DNA from: Pseudomonadota bacterium
GTDB taxonomy: Bacteria; Pseudomonadota; Gammaproteobacteria; Xanthomonadales; Rhodanobacteraceae
Direction: 5' to 3'
NCBI GenBank assembly: GCA_021783385.1
Contig: JAJXTX010000071.1
Location: 1-10,976 of the forward strand
Length of the DNA: 10,976 nt
The translations under genes were made by a program, and so were the position numbers. The notes under the pieces were generated by a model. It saw only the letters and a list, made by a program, of their open reading frames with translations, searched no databases and was not told the DNA's origin. Numbering within the stretch: position 1 is the first letter of the stretch; each line of letters begins with the position of its first letter. Shown piece after piece: positions 1 through 6,375 of the stretch.

Positions 1-1490
1 TGCAGTCCGTTCAGCACCGCCTGCAGCCGGTGCGCGGAGCCGTCCAGATAGAACGTGTCGGCGGTGCCCACGTAGAGGTGGATCTTGCCGTCGAGGTCGG
101 GCTTCAGCTGCGCCCAGTCGTGCTGCAGCCGCCATGCGATGTCGTAGTGGTCGCGCCAGTAGGCGATCACCGCCGGATCGACGGCGCCGGTGTCGCGGTT
201 GAACATCGACTCCGGCCGGCCGTCCTTGCCGCGCGGCGAGAACACCCAGTCGAACGAGGTGAGCTGGCCGCCATAGGAGCCGAGCACGCGCTCGAGCTTG
301 GCGAACTGCTCGAAAGTGCCAAGCACCTTGGCGTGATCGCGCACCAGCGGCCAGGCCGTGCCGTCGGGCCGGTGGTAGACATTGGCCTGCGGCGCGTACA
401 GATCGATGCCGGTGAAGTTGTGGAAGTCGCTGGGGTCGGGCGAGGTCGACCAGGTGCCACCAAATATTTTCGGGTAGCGCGTCTGCAGCCACAGCGTGGC
501 CCAGCCGCCGGAGGAATGGCCGTTGAGGAAACGGCCGTCCGGACGGCCATCCATGCGGTAATGCGATTCCAGCTGCGGGATCAGTTCGGCGGTCAGCGCA
601 TGGCCCCACGGCCCGTTGTTGACCGAGTCGGCGAACTCATGCGTGCCGGTGGGGCTGGACTCGTCCAGGAACACCCAGATCATCGGTGGCATCGCGCCCG
701 TGGCCATCGCCGCATAGACGCCGGCCAGCGGGTCGATCACGCGGTCGTTGTTGCCGCCGAAGCCCTGCGTGTAATACACCGTGGGGTAACGCCTGGCAGC
801 CTTGGCATCATAGCCCGGCGGCGTCAGCACCCAGCCCTTCATGGCGATCGGGCGGCCCCAGAAGGCGCTCAGCGAGGGGCTGGTGAAATCCACCAGGGTG
901 GCGTGCCGATGCGCCGCCGCGATGCGCTCGCGCAGCTCGGCCGGCGCGCTGGCGGCTACCGCCCACGGATCGCTCGCGGGCAGCGCCTTGACCAGGGTGA
1001 GCGTGGGGATGCTGGCAGTGGGCAGGTGGATCTTCACCACGGCGCTGACGAGGTCGCCGGCGCTGCGCCCCAGATAGTTGTAGCTGTGGTCGACGTCGAG
1101 CACCGCCTGCACGTAGTAGTCGCCCGGCGGCAGCTGCGAGTAGCCGGCCGGAAATGCGAGCTGGTCGGCGTCCAGGTCGATCGTCTGGCCCGGCACCCAG
1201 CGGCTCACCTCGCGCGCGGCCACACTGGTCTGGGTGGCGCGGAACGGGTTGGCGTCCACCTCGTCCACCGCGCTGCTGGTGCCGCCGGATTCGGCGCGCG
1301 CTTCGGCCTCGGCGGTTTTCGCGTCCATCGCGAACAGCAGCAGGCGTCCGGCCGTGGGCCGGGTGAATGCCGCGCCCAGCTGCAGATGGAACAAGCGGTG
1401 GGCCGGCACGGCCTCGGTGCGCGCATGGGCCGCACCGATCAGCCATCCCAAAGCCAGCAGCGCGACAACCACATGATGACGGTAACGCAT
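1..1490 (-). CDS. Exported alpha/beta-hydrolase esterase (Esterase D/Fes-like), 3' end cut off by the window
   Basis: I translated the minus strand from the ATG at 1490; it stays open for 496 codons to the left edge, so the C-terminus is missing. Residues 1-23 form a signal peptide (hydrophobic VVVALLALGWLIGAA, then an AHA cleavage motif), so the product is probably periplasmic or secreted. Residues about 30-165 look like an all-beta N-terminal domain. The catalytic domain follows and carries the nucleophile elbow GHSSGG at 324-329, with Ser326 the likely nucleophile. Asp478 in VGTADTF is a candidate for the acid of the triad. The catalytic His would lie beyond the edge. This layout fits the 'putative esterase' superfamily (PF00756) of enterochelin-esterase/esterase-D type proteins; the substrate is unknown. 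The start is 42 bp after the stop of the serine hydrolase on the same strand, and AGGGG stands just upstream as ribosome binding site, so the two genes are probably co-transcribed. Confidence 0.85.
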   Translation of the reverse strand, partial: MRYRHHVVVALLALGWLIGAAHARTEAVPAHRLFHLQLGAAFTRPTAGRLLLFAMDAKTAEAEARAESGGTSSAVDEVDANPFRATQTSVAAREVSRWVPGQTIDLDADQLAFPAGYSQLPPGDYYVQAVLDVDHSYNYLGRSAGDLVSAVVKIHLPTASIPTLTLVKALPASDPWAVAASAPAELRERIAAAHRHATLVDFTSPSLSAFWGRPIAMKGWVLTPPGYDAKAARRYPTVYYTQGFGGNNDRVIDPLAGVYAAMATGAMPPMIWVFLDESSPTGTHEFADSVNNGPWGHALTAELIPQLESHYRMDGRPDGRFLNGHSSGGWATLWLQTRYPKIFGGTWSTSPDPSDFHNFTGIDLYAPQANVYHRPDGTAWPLVRDHAKVLGTFEQFAKLERVLGSYGGQLTSFDWVFSPRGKDGRPESMFNRDTGAVDPAVIAYWRDHYDIAWRLQHDWAQLKPDLDGKIHLYVGTADTFYLDGSAHRLQAVLNGL

Positions 1491-1532
1491 GGTGGATTTC
1501 CCCTGAAGAATGCGATGCAGCAAAGTGGTGGA

Positions 1533-3212
1533 TCAGTCTGACGCCGCGGCCGTGCCGGCCGGCACCGGCACCAGCCGCAGGTCCTGGAAGTCGAAGCTGA
1601 AATCGGTGCGCGGCGAGATCGGCTGCATGCGCATCGCAGTGATCGCGCCGTCGGCATTCAGCGCGAAGCTGACGAACGCATCCGCGTTGAGCGCGCGGTC
1701 GTCCCAGCGCACCACGAAACTGTCGTGCTGCCATGGCGTCAGCGTGCCGACCAGCTGGGCGGTCTTGCTGAAGCGCAAGCGCAGCTTGCCGGCCTGGTCG
1801 CTGATGACGACGTCGCCATACCACGGGTCGCGATAGGTGCCGGCATATTTCGCCAGCGGCAGCGACGGCCTGGCGGCCTTGTCGCGCTGCTTCGCGTGCA
1901 TCGCCAGGCTGTCGTCAGCGCTGGCGTCGAATTTTTGCACCGCCTTGGCGTACACCGCCGTCCAGTCGGTCTTCGTGCCCGGGTTGAGGTAGGCGTCCAG
2001 CACGCGCCAGGTCACCGCGTTGAAGGCGGCGCCGGACTCCTGGTTGGTCAGCACCACCACGCCCAGATGCAGGCCCGGCACCAGCGTCACCCGCGAGACC
2101 ATGCCCGGCCAGCCGCCGGTATGCCAGACCAGCCTCTGGCCGCGGTAGTCGGACAGGAACCAGCCCTCGCCGTAACCGTAGAAGTCCGGTACCAGCGGCG
2201 CCAGCTCGGGGATCGGCGGCTTGCCGATGTCGATCGGCGTGAGCATCGACCACATCTGGTGGCGACTCGCCGCAGAGAACAGCCGGCGCGGCTTTCCGTC
2301 GGCCGCCGGCGGCAGGGCGCCATCGGCCAGCTGCACGTTCATCCACTTGGCCATGTCGTGCACGCTGGCGTAGATGCCGCCGGCGCCGGGGTCGTTGAGC
2401 CAGGCCATCGGCGGCACCGGTTCGAGCCGCGTGAAGTCGGCCTTGGCGTGGCCCATCGCCACGTCCATGCCGGGCTTGATCCAGGTCTTGTCGATCAGCG
2501 ACTCATCCATGCCGACCGGCTGGAAGATGTGCTGACGTACGTAGTCGGCATAGCTCTGACCGGAGGCCTGCTCGATCACCAGCGTGGCCACCGCGAACAG
2601 GATGTTGTCGTACGCGTAATGGCTGCGGAAGCCGTGCGCCAGCGGCACGTGGCGCAGCCGCTCGACCACCTCCTTGGTGGTATAGGACGTGGGCGGCCAG
2701 TACAGCAGGTCGCCCGCGCCCAGCGACAGGCCGCTGCGATGCGCCAGCAGGTCGCGGATGCGCATCTCGTGGGTGACGTACGGATCGGACATGCGGAACC
2801 ACGGCAGATGGTCGATCACGCGATCGTCCATCTTCAGCTTGCCCTGCTCGGCCAGCTGCTGCAGCGCCGCGGCGGTGAACGCCTTGGTGTTGGAGGCGAT
2901 CGCGAACAGTGTGTGCGCGTCGACACGGGCCGGCTTGCCCATCTCGCGCCGGCCGAAGCCCTGCTCGATCACCACCTGGCCGTCCTTGACGATCGCCACC
3001 GCGATGCCGGGCACGTCGAAGGTCTTGCGCACGCGCTCGACGTAGGCGTCGAAGTCCAGCAGCTGCGCGGGCAGTAGCGGTCGCACTGCATCGTGCGTGC
3101 CGACCGGCAGCGTCGGGGGCTGCCCTGCCGGCGCCTGCGCCCAGGCACCACCGGCCACGGCAAGCAGGACGCAGCAGATGGCCACGCGCAGGGACAGGTT
3201 TCGCAGGAACAT
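1533..3212 (-). CDS. Exported serine hydrolase, class C beta-lactamase/PBP-like, with C-terminal DUF3471-type domain
   Basis: 559 residues. Residues 1-26 are a signal peptide (RNLSLRVAICCVLLAVAGG, then AWA-Q), which places the protein in the periplasm or outside the cell. The catalytic core (about 50-400) carries the three motifs of the beta-lactamase-related family (PF00144). These are SxxK as Ser107-Asn-Thr-Lys110, YxN as Tyr201-Asp-Asn203, and the KTG-box equivalent His364-Thr-Gly-Gly367. HTGG in place of KTG is usual in esterase- and peptidase-like members, so true beta-lactam resistance is not the default guess. Residues about 450-555 (LPLAKYAGTYRDPWYGDVV onward) match the DUF3471-type domain often appended to these enzymes. 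The ATG at 3212 is preceded by GGAG at a suitable distance. It is the first gene of a probable two-gene operon with the downstream esterase. Known relatives cleave D-amino-acid peptides or small esters; the substrate here cannot be read from sequence. Confidence 0.93.
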   Translation of the reverse strand: MFLRNLSLRVAICCVLLAVAGGAWAQAPAGQPPTLPVGTHDAVRPLLPAQLLDFDAYVERVRKTFDVPGIAVAIVKDGQVVIEQGFGRREMGKPARVDAHTLFAIASNTKAFTAAALQQLAEQGKLKMDDRVIDHLPWFRMSDPYVTHEMRIRDLLAHRSGLSLGAGDLLYWPPTSYTTKEVVERLRHVPLAHGFRSHYAYDNILFAVATLVIEQASGQSYADYVRQHIFQPVGMDESLIDKTWIKPGMDVAMGHAKADFTRLEPVPPMAWLNDPGAGGIYASVHDMAKWMNVQLADGALPPAADGKPRRLFSAASRHQMWSMLTPIDIGKPPIPELAPLVPDFYGYGEGWFLSDYRGQRLVWHTGGWPGMVSRVTLVPGLHLGVVVLTNQESGAAFNAVTWRVLDAYLNPGTKTDWTAVYAKAVQKFDASADDSLAMHAKQRDKAARPSLPLAKYAGTYRDPWYGDVVISDQAGKLRLRFSKTAQLVGTLTPWQHDSFVVRWDDRALNADAFVSFALNADGAITAMRMQPISPRTDFSFDFQDLRLVPVPAGTAAASD

Positions 3213-3239
3213 CGGCTACGCTCCGCTGGGGTCAAGGCG

Positions 3240-3287
3240 CATGACTATCGCGGCAAATTCCAGCCCGCGCCAGCACCATCAGTCATG
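3240..3287. repeat. Interrupted inverted repeat upstream of the serine-hydrolase gene
   Basis: CATGACT (3240-3246) and AGTCATG (3281-3287) are exact reverse complements, 34 bases apart, in the 101-bp gap before the serine hydrolase start. They may be paired operator half-sites or chance. I found no clear -35/-10 pair in this gap. Confidence 0.3.
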
Positions 3288-3313
3288 TTTCCGGGCATGC
3301 CGGCCTGGTGACC

Positions 3314-3682
3314 TCAGCCGGTGCAGAACACGTTGAGCTTGTGGCCTTCCGGGTCGCGGAAGTAGCCGGCGTAGAAGCCGCCGCCGCGATCGCCCGGCGC
3401 GCCCTCGTCGCTGCCGCCCAGCGCCAGCGCCTTCGCGTGCAGGCGATCGACCTTGTCGCGGCCATCGGTCACCAGCGCCACCATGCTGCCGTTGCCGACG
3501 CTGGCCGGCGCACCGTCGAACGGCTTGATCACGCACAGACTGGGCTGCTGCATCGAAACGCCCCAGAAGATGTAGCGCTCGGTTTCCATCAGCCGGGTCG
3601 CGCCCAGCTCGCCCAGCAACGCATCGTAGAATCTGGCGGCAGCCGCCAGGTCGTTGCTGCCGAGGGTGACGTAACCGATCAT
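3314..3682 (-). CDS. VOC-family (glyoxalase/bleomycin-resistance fold) small protein
   Basis: 122 residues. The protein opens with MIGYVTLGSNDLAAAARFYD and ends with GGFYAGYFRDPEGHKLNVFC. These are the two beta-alpha-beta halves of a vicinal-oxygen-chelate domain (PF00903), including the typical 'RDPEGHKLNVF' strand. His113 and Glu112 in DPEGHK sit where metal ligands usually lie, but the first-half ligands are not clear, so enzymatic activity is uncertain. The frame stays open further upstream, and a longer start at 3720 would add 'MLAHPNSAAQAFA'. I chose 3682 because close relatives begin with MIGYVTLG and because an AGG stands 8 bases upstream. The gene is divergent from the ribonuclease gene, with 130 bp between the starts, and lies 101 bp upstream of the serine hydrolase on the same strand. 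Cytoplasmic; function unassigned. Confidence 0.88.
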   Translation of the reverse strand: MIGYVTLGSNDLAAAARFYDALLGELGATRLMETERYIFWGVSMQQPSLCVIKPFDGAPASVGNGSMVALVTDGRDKVDRLHAKALALGGSDEGAPGDRGGGFYAGYFRDPEGHKLNVFCTG

Positions 3683-3812
3683 GGCGAAAGCCTGCGCTGC
3701 GGAGTTGGGGTGCGCCAGCATCCGGCAATCGCGCGGCGCTGTCACCTGCCGGTTGATCGGCAGCAACCGTCGCATCAAGCTCGCTTCCGCCACTCCCTGC
3801 CAGCGAATCCGC
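3683..3812. promoter_or_regulatory. Divergent intergenic region between the VOC gene and the ribonuclease gene
   Basis: These 130 bp separate two divergent starts, so promoters for both genes should be here. I see no convincing -35/-10 pair on either strand. There is a perfect 6-bp inverted repeat, CTGCCG at 3746-3751 and CGGCAG at 3758-3763 with a 6-base spacer, which could be an operator or a chance hairpin in GC-rich DNA. Confidence 0.35.
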
Positions 3813-4214
3813 ATGCGTCGTCTTCCCTCTGTGCTGCTGCTCGTCGCGCTGCTGCTGGCAGGGGGGCTGTGGCAACGGCATGCCGCGACCCCGCTCGGCG
3901 GTCCTGCCGGCGCCGCCACCGCCAACATCGCGCCCGGCCGGCCGTCGTTGCTGCCACCGGAGGCGGCAGCCACGCTGGCGGCGATCGCCCGCAGCGGTCC
4001 GTTCGCGTACCGGCAGGACGGCGTGGTGATCGGCAACCACGAGCACCGGCTGCCGCCGCAGCCGCGCGGCTACTACCGCGAGTACACGGTGCCGACGCCC
4101 GGCGCCACCAGCCGCGGAGCGCGCCGCATCATCACCGGTGGCACGCCGCCGGCGGTCTATGACTACACCGACGATCACTACCGCAGCTTCCGTCACTTCG
4201 GGGGGCGCCAGTGA
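3813..4214 (+). CDS. Exported guanyl-specific ribonuclease, barnase/RNase N1-T1 family
   Basis: 133 residues. Residues 4-19 are a hydrophobic leader (LPSVLLLVALLLAGGL) after two arginines, acting as signal peptide or membrane anchor; I see no clear AxA site and no lipobox. Residues about 45-130 are a microbial ribonuclease domain (PF00545). The pattern GPF-YRQDG, YYREYTVPTPG, RGARRI, DHYRSF matches barnase. Glu90 (YRE) corresponds to barnase Glu73, the general base. Arg101 and Arg105 correspond to Arg83 and Arg87, and His122 (DHY) corresponds to His102, the general acid. All catalytic positions are therefore present and the enzyme should cleave single-stranded RNA after G. The start ATG at 3813 places the hydrophobic leader right at the N-terminus; the SD is weak. 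The TGA overlaps the GTG start of the barstar gene by 4 bp (GTGA), the usual arrangement of a ribonuclease with its inhibitor. Confidence 0.9.
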   Translation: MRRLPSVLLLVALLLAGGLWQRHAATPLGGPAGAATANIAPGRPSLLPPEAAATLAAIARSGPFAYRQDGVVIGNHEHRLPPQPRGYYREYTVPTPGATSRGARRIITGGTPPAVYDYTDDHYRSFRHFGGRQ

Positions 4215-4924
4215 ATACGCGCGCCTTCGATCCGGAGCTGACCCGGCCGGCCCAGAACGGCGTCTACTTCGTCGGCGGCGGCAGCGACCTTGAACGACTG
4301 GCGCGCACCGCCGCGTGCGACGAGCTGCAGGTATGCCGGATCGACCTGCACGGCTGCCGCGACCGCCACGCGCTGCTGCAGCGGCTGGCACTGGCGCTCG
4401 CCCTGCCCGCCAGCTTCGGCCACAACTGGGATGCGCTGGCCGACTGCCTGCGCGACCTCGGCTGGCTGCCGGCGTGGGGCTACGTGCTGCTGTTCGAGCA
4501 CGCCGACGGCTTGCGCCATGCGGCCCCCGCGGATTTCGAGATCCTGCTGGGCATCCTCGATGACGCCGCCACCTTTGCCGGCGAGCAGGACCAACCCTGG
4601 TTCGCGTTTCTGGCACTGCCGGACGAGCTCAGCGGCCGATCGCCCGCGGCCGCGCCTGAAGCGTGCCATCCTGAATCTTTCTCTGAAGGCCGGACCACCA
4701 TGCAAAACATCGAATTCGAACTGCAGGGCGACTACGTCGAACTGAACATGCTGCTCAAGCTGACCGGCCTGTGCGACAGCGGTGGCGCCGGCAAGGCGAT
4801 CGTGGCCAGCGGCGCGGTAGCGGTGGACGGCAGCATGGAGCTGCGCAAGACCTGCAAGATCCGCGCGGGTCAGCAGGTGGTCATCGGCGACGTGGCGATC
4901 CACGTATTGGCAGACGCGCGCTGA
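4211..4924 (+). CDS. Barstar-type ribonuclease inhibitor fused in frame to a YbcJ-type S4 RNA-binding domain
   Basis: 237 residues from a GTG start that overlaps the ribonuclease stop, implying translational coupling; a G-run at 4200-4205 can serve as SD. Residues about 40-138 are a barstar domain (PF01337). The segment LALPASFGHNWDALADCL (64-80) aligns with the barnase-binding helix of barstar. Asp74 and Asp78 match barstar Asp35 and Asp39, while the equivalent of Trp38 is Ala. Residues 164-237 match the small S4-like protein YbcJ of E. coli along its whole length (VELNMLLKLTGL, AKAIV-like helix, VDG, RKTCKI, AGQ). No stop separates the two parts. The linker (about 140-163) is Pro/Ala/Ser-rich. 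From 4655 to 4687 it loses the GC preference at third positions (CCT, GAA, CAT, TCT), which resembles former intergenic sequence. Expected to be cytoplasmic: the barstar part neutralises the RNase before export. Whether the full fusion is made, or the S4 part starts separately at 4700, is open. Confidence 0.82.
   Translation: MNTRAFDPELTRPAQNGVYFVGGGSDLERLARTAACDELQVCRIDLHGCRDRHALLQRLALALALPASFGHNWDALADCLRDLGWLPAWGYVLLFEHADGLRHAAPADFEILLGILDDAATFAGEQDQPWFAFLALPDELSGRSPAAAPEACHPESFSEGRTTMQNIEFELQGDYVELNMLLKLTGLCDSGGAGKAIVASGAVAVDGSMELRKTCKIRAGQQVVIGDVAIHVLADAR
4700..4924 (+). CDS. ybcJ: Possible separately translated YbcJ-like S4-domain RNA-binding protein (internal start)
   Basis: An ATG at 4700, inside the barstar frame, is preceded by GAAGG at 4685-4689 with 10 bases between. 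It would give a 74-residue protein of almost exactly the size of E. coli YbcJ (about 70 residues). It would begin MQNIEFELQGDYVEL, where stand-alone YbcJ relatives begin. The S4 features are visible: the helix LNMLLKLTGL, then SGGAGKAIV, VAVDGSMELRKTCKI and a terminal beta strand. YbcJ-like proteins are thought to bind structured RNA; their precise role is not settled. This entry is an alternative product of the same frame as the fusion, so the two may coexist. The SD and the conserved family N-terminus favour real internal initiation. Confidence 0.55.
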   Translation: MQNIEFELQGDYVELNMLLKLTGLCDSGGAGKAIVASGAVAVDGSMELRKTCKIRAGQQVVIGDVAIHVLADAR

Positions 4925-4995
4925 GCCAACGGCGGACCGCACGGTTCGACGCCACCCTTCACACAGCCGACGCAGCAGTGCCCGCAAGCTGGCGC

Positions 4996-5044
4996 CCGCC
5001 GCGGCATGTTGCCCGACGCGCACCGCGGCATCGGGTGCTTTTTT
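4996..5044 (+). terminator. Terminator-like hairpin with T-run upstream of the transporter gene
   Basis: GCACC (5020-5024) and GGTGC (5034-5038) form a 5-bp stem with a 9-base loop, directly followed by six T residues (5039-5044). A competing stem, CCCGA (5012-5016) with TCGGG (5031-5035), shares bases with it, so the two cannot form together. CCGCGGCAT occurs twice, at 4999-5007 and 5023-5031. The simplest reading is an intrinsic terminator for the RNase/barstar/S4 transcript. The alternative is an attenuator in the leader of the transporter, whose SD begins 17 bases further on. Confidence 0.5.
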
Positions 5045-5072
5045 CGCCGGATTACACATGGGGAGCCGCCCG

Positions 5073-6359
5073 ATGGACACGCAGATCGACCAGCAGGACA
5101 GCGAGTCGGACACCCGCTTCTGGGGCAAGTTGAATGCCGGCCTGATCAGCGGCGCAGCAGACGACGACCCCAGCGGCATCGCCACCTACTCGCAGGTGGG
5201 TGCAGCCTTCGGTTACGGCATGCTGTGGGCCATTGTGCTGACGATGCCGCTGATGATCGCGATCCAGGCGATCAGCGCCGGCATCGGGCGGGTCACCGGC
5301 CACGGCCTGCTCGACGGCATGCGCAAGCACTACCCGCACCCGCTGGTATACGCATTGGCAACGTTGATCTTCGTGGCCAACGTGATCAACCTGGCGGCCG
5401 ACATCGGCGCCATGGGCGCGGCGCTGAAGCTGCTGATCGGCGGCCCGGCGCTGGCGTATGCCGCGGGCTTCGCGGTGCTGTCGCTGGTGCTGCAGATCTT
5501 CATTCCGTTCTCGCGCTACTCACCGATCCTGAAACTGCTCACGCTGAGTCTGTTTGCCTACGTGGCGACCGTGCTGGTGATCCACGTGCCATGGCCGAGC
5601 GTGCTGAAAAGCGTGGTGGTGCCGCCGATCACCTGGAGCGCTGCCTACGCGGTTGGCCTGGTCGCCCTGCTCGGCACCACCATCAGCCCCTACCTCTTTT
5701 GCTGGCAGGCCTCGCAGGAAGTGGAGGAGATCGGCACGACCCGGCGGCGCAAGTCGCTGCGGCGGGCACCGAAGCAGGCACCGAACGCGCTGCGCCGCAT
5801 CGGCATCGACACCACGGTGGGCATGATCTATTCCAACCTGATCGCGTTTTTCATCATCCTCACCGCGGCAGTCGTGCTGCACGCGCACGGCAAGACCGAC
5901 ATCCAGTCCTCCGCGCAGGCGGCCGAGGCACTGCGACCACTGGCCGGCAAGCTGGCGTTTGCGCTGTTCGCCGCCGGCATCGTCGGCACCGGCCTGCTGG
6001 CGGTACCGGTGCTGGCCGGTGCCACGGCGTATGCGGTATCCGGTGCGTTCGGCCAGCGCAGCGGGCTGGAGCGCACGCCACATCAGGCGAAGTTCTTCTA
6101 TGGCGTGCTGATCGTGGCCAGCCTCGCCGGCATGGCGCTCAACCTGACCCCGCTCGATCCGGTCAAGGCGCTGTACTGGAGCGCGGTGATCAACGGCGTC
6201 GCCGCGGTGCCGCTGATGATCGTGATGATGCTGATGAGCTCGCACAAGCAGGTGATGGGCAAGTTCACCATCGGCTGGCCACTGAAGGTCTTCGGCTGGC
6301 TGGCCACCGCTGCGATGGGCGCCGCCGCGATCGTGATGTTCGCCACCTGGGGCCACTGA
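5073..6359 (+). CDS. NRAMP-family divalent-metal transporter homologue with divergent metal-site motifs
   Basis: 428 residues of alternating hydrophobic segments (roughly ten to eleven membrane helices) in the NRAMP fold (PF01566), inner membrane. Helix 1 carries Asp32-Pro-Ser-Gly35 where classical MntH/NRAMP has DPGN. Helix 6 reads ISPYLFCWQASQEVEE (204-219) where classical members have a M-P-H motif, so the soft Met ligand and the His are replaced by Ser205 and Tyr207. This belongs to the NRAMP-related subgroup common in Proteobacteria and not to canonical MntH; Mn/Fe specificity should not be assumed. A basic stretch (RRRKSLRRAPKQAP, 224-237) is a cytoplasmic loop. ATG 5073 is preferred over ATG 5058 because GGGGAG at 5060-5065 is well placed as SD for the former and would lie inside the coding region of the latter. 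It is convergent with the receiver-domain gene, 9 bp away. Confidence 0.88.
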   Translation: MDTQIDQQDSESDTRFWGKLNAGLISGAADDDPSGIATYSQVGAAFGYGMLWAIVLTMPLMIAIQAISAGIGRVTGHGLLDGMRKHYPHPLVYALATLIFVANVINLAADIGAMGAALKLLIGGPALAYAAGFAVLSLVLQIFIPFSRYSPILKLLTLSLFAYVATVLVIHVPWPSVLKSVVVPPITWSAAYAVGLVALLGTTISPYLFCWQASQEVEEIGTTRRRKSLRRAPKQAPNALRRIGIDTTVGMIYSNLIAFFIILTAAVVLHAHGKTDIQSSAQAAEALRPLAGKLAFALFAAGIVGTGLLAVPVLAGATAYAVSGAFGQRSGLERTPHQAKFFYGVLIVASLAGMALNLTPLDPVKALYWSAVINGVAAVPLMIVMMLMSSHKQVMGKFTIGWPLKVFGWLATAAMGAAAIVMFATWGH

Positions 6360-6375
6360 GCGCGGCGCTCAGGCC
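6351..6375. terminator. Hairpin spanning both convergent stop codons
   Basis: TGAGCG (6357-6362) and CGCTCA (6366-6371) form a perfect 6-bp stem around a CGG loop, and outer GGCC blocks (6351-6354 and 6372-6375) can extend it after a 2-base bulge. The TGA of the transporter and the TGA of the receiver gene (TCA on this strand) are the mirror arms. There is no T-run on either side, so factor-independent termination is doubtful; it may work as a 3'-end stabiliser for both transcripts. Confidence 0.4.

Noticed and set aside
533..548. Perfect 16-bp palindrome GGCCGTCCGGACGGCC
   Set aside because: It lies inside the esterase coding region and encodes the ordinary GRPDGR segment, so codon usage explains it adequately.
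30..1541. Open frame of 503 codons on the plus strand
   Set aside because: Antisense shadow of the exported esterase, whose minus-strand translation has a signal peptide and GHSSGG.
1725..3077. Open frame of 450 codons on the plus strand
   Set aside because: Antisense shadow of the serine hydrolase, which carries all three catalytic motifs.
3279..4616. Open frame of 445 codons on the minus strand
   Set aside because: Covers the VOC, RNase and barstar genes in a wrong frame; Arg-rich and not recognisable.
5058..5072. Upstream ATG for the transporter
   Set aside because: No good SD before it, while GGGGAG fits the ATG at 5073; the extra five residues show no conservation signal.
4925..5072. 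yybP-ykoY Mn2+ riboswitch
   Set aside because: Considered because a metal transporter follows, but the conserved loop sequences of that riboswitch are not visible.
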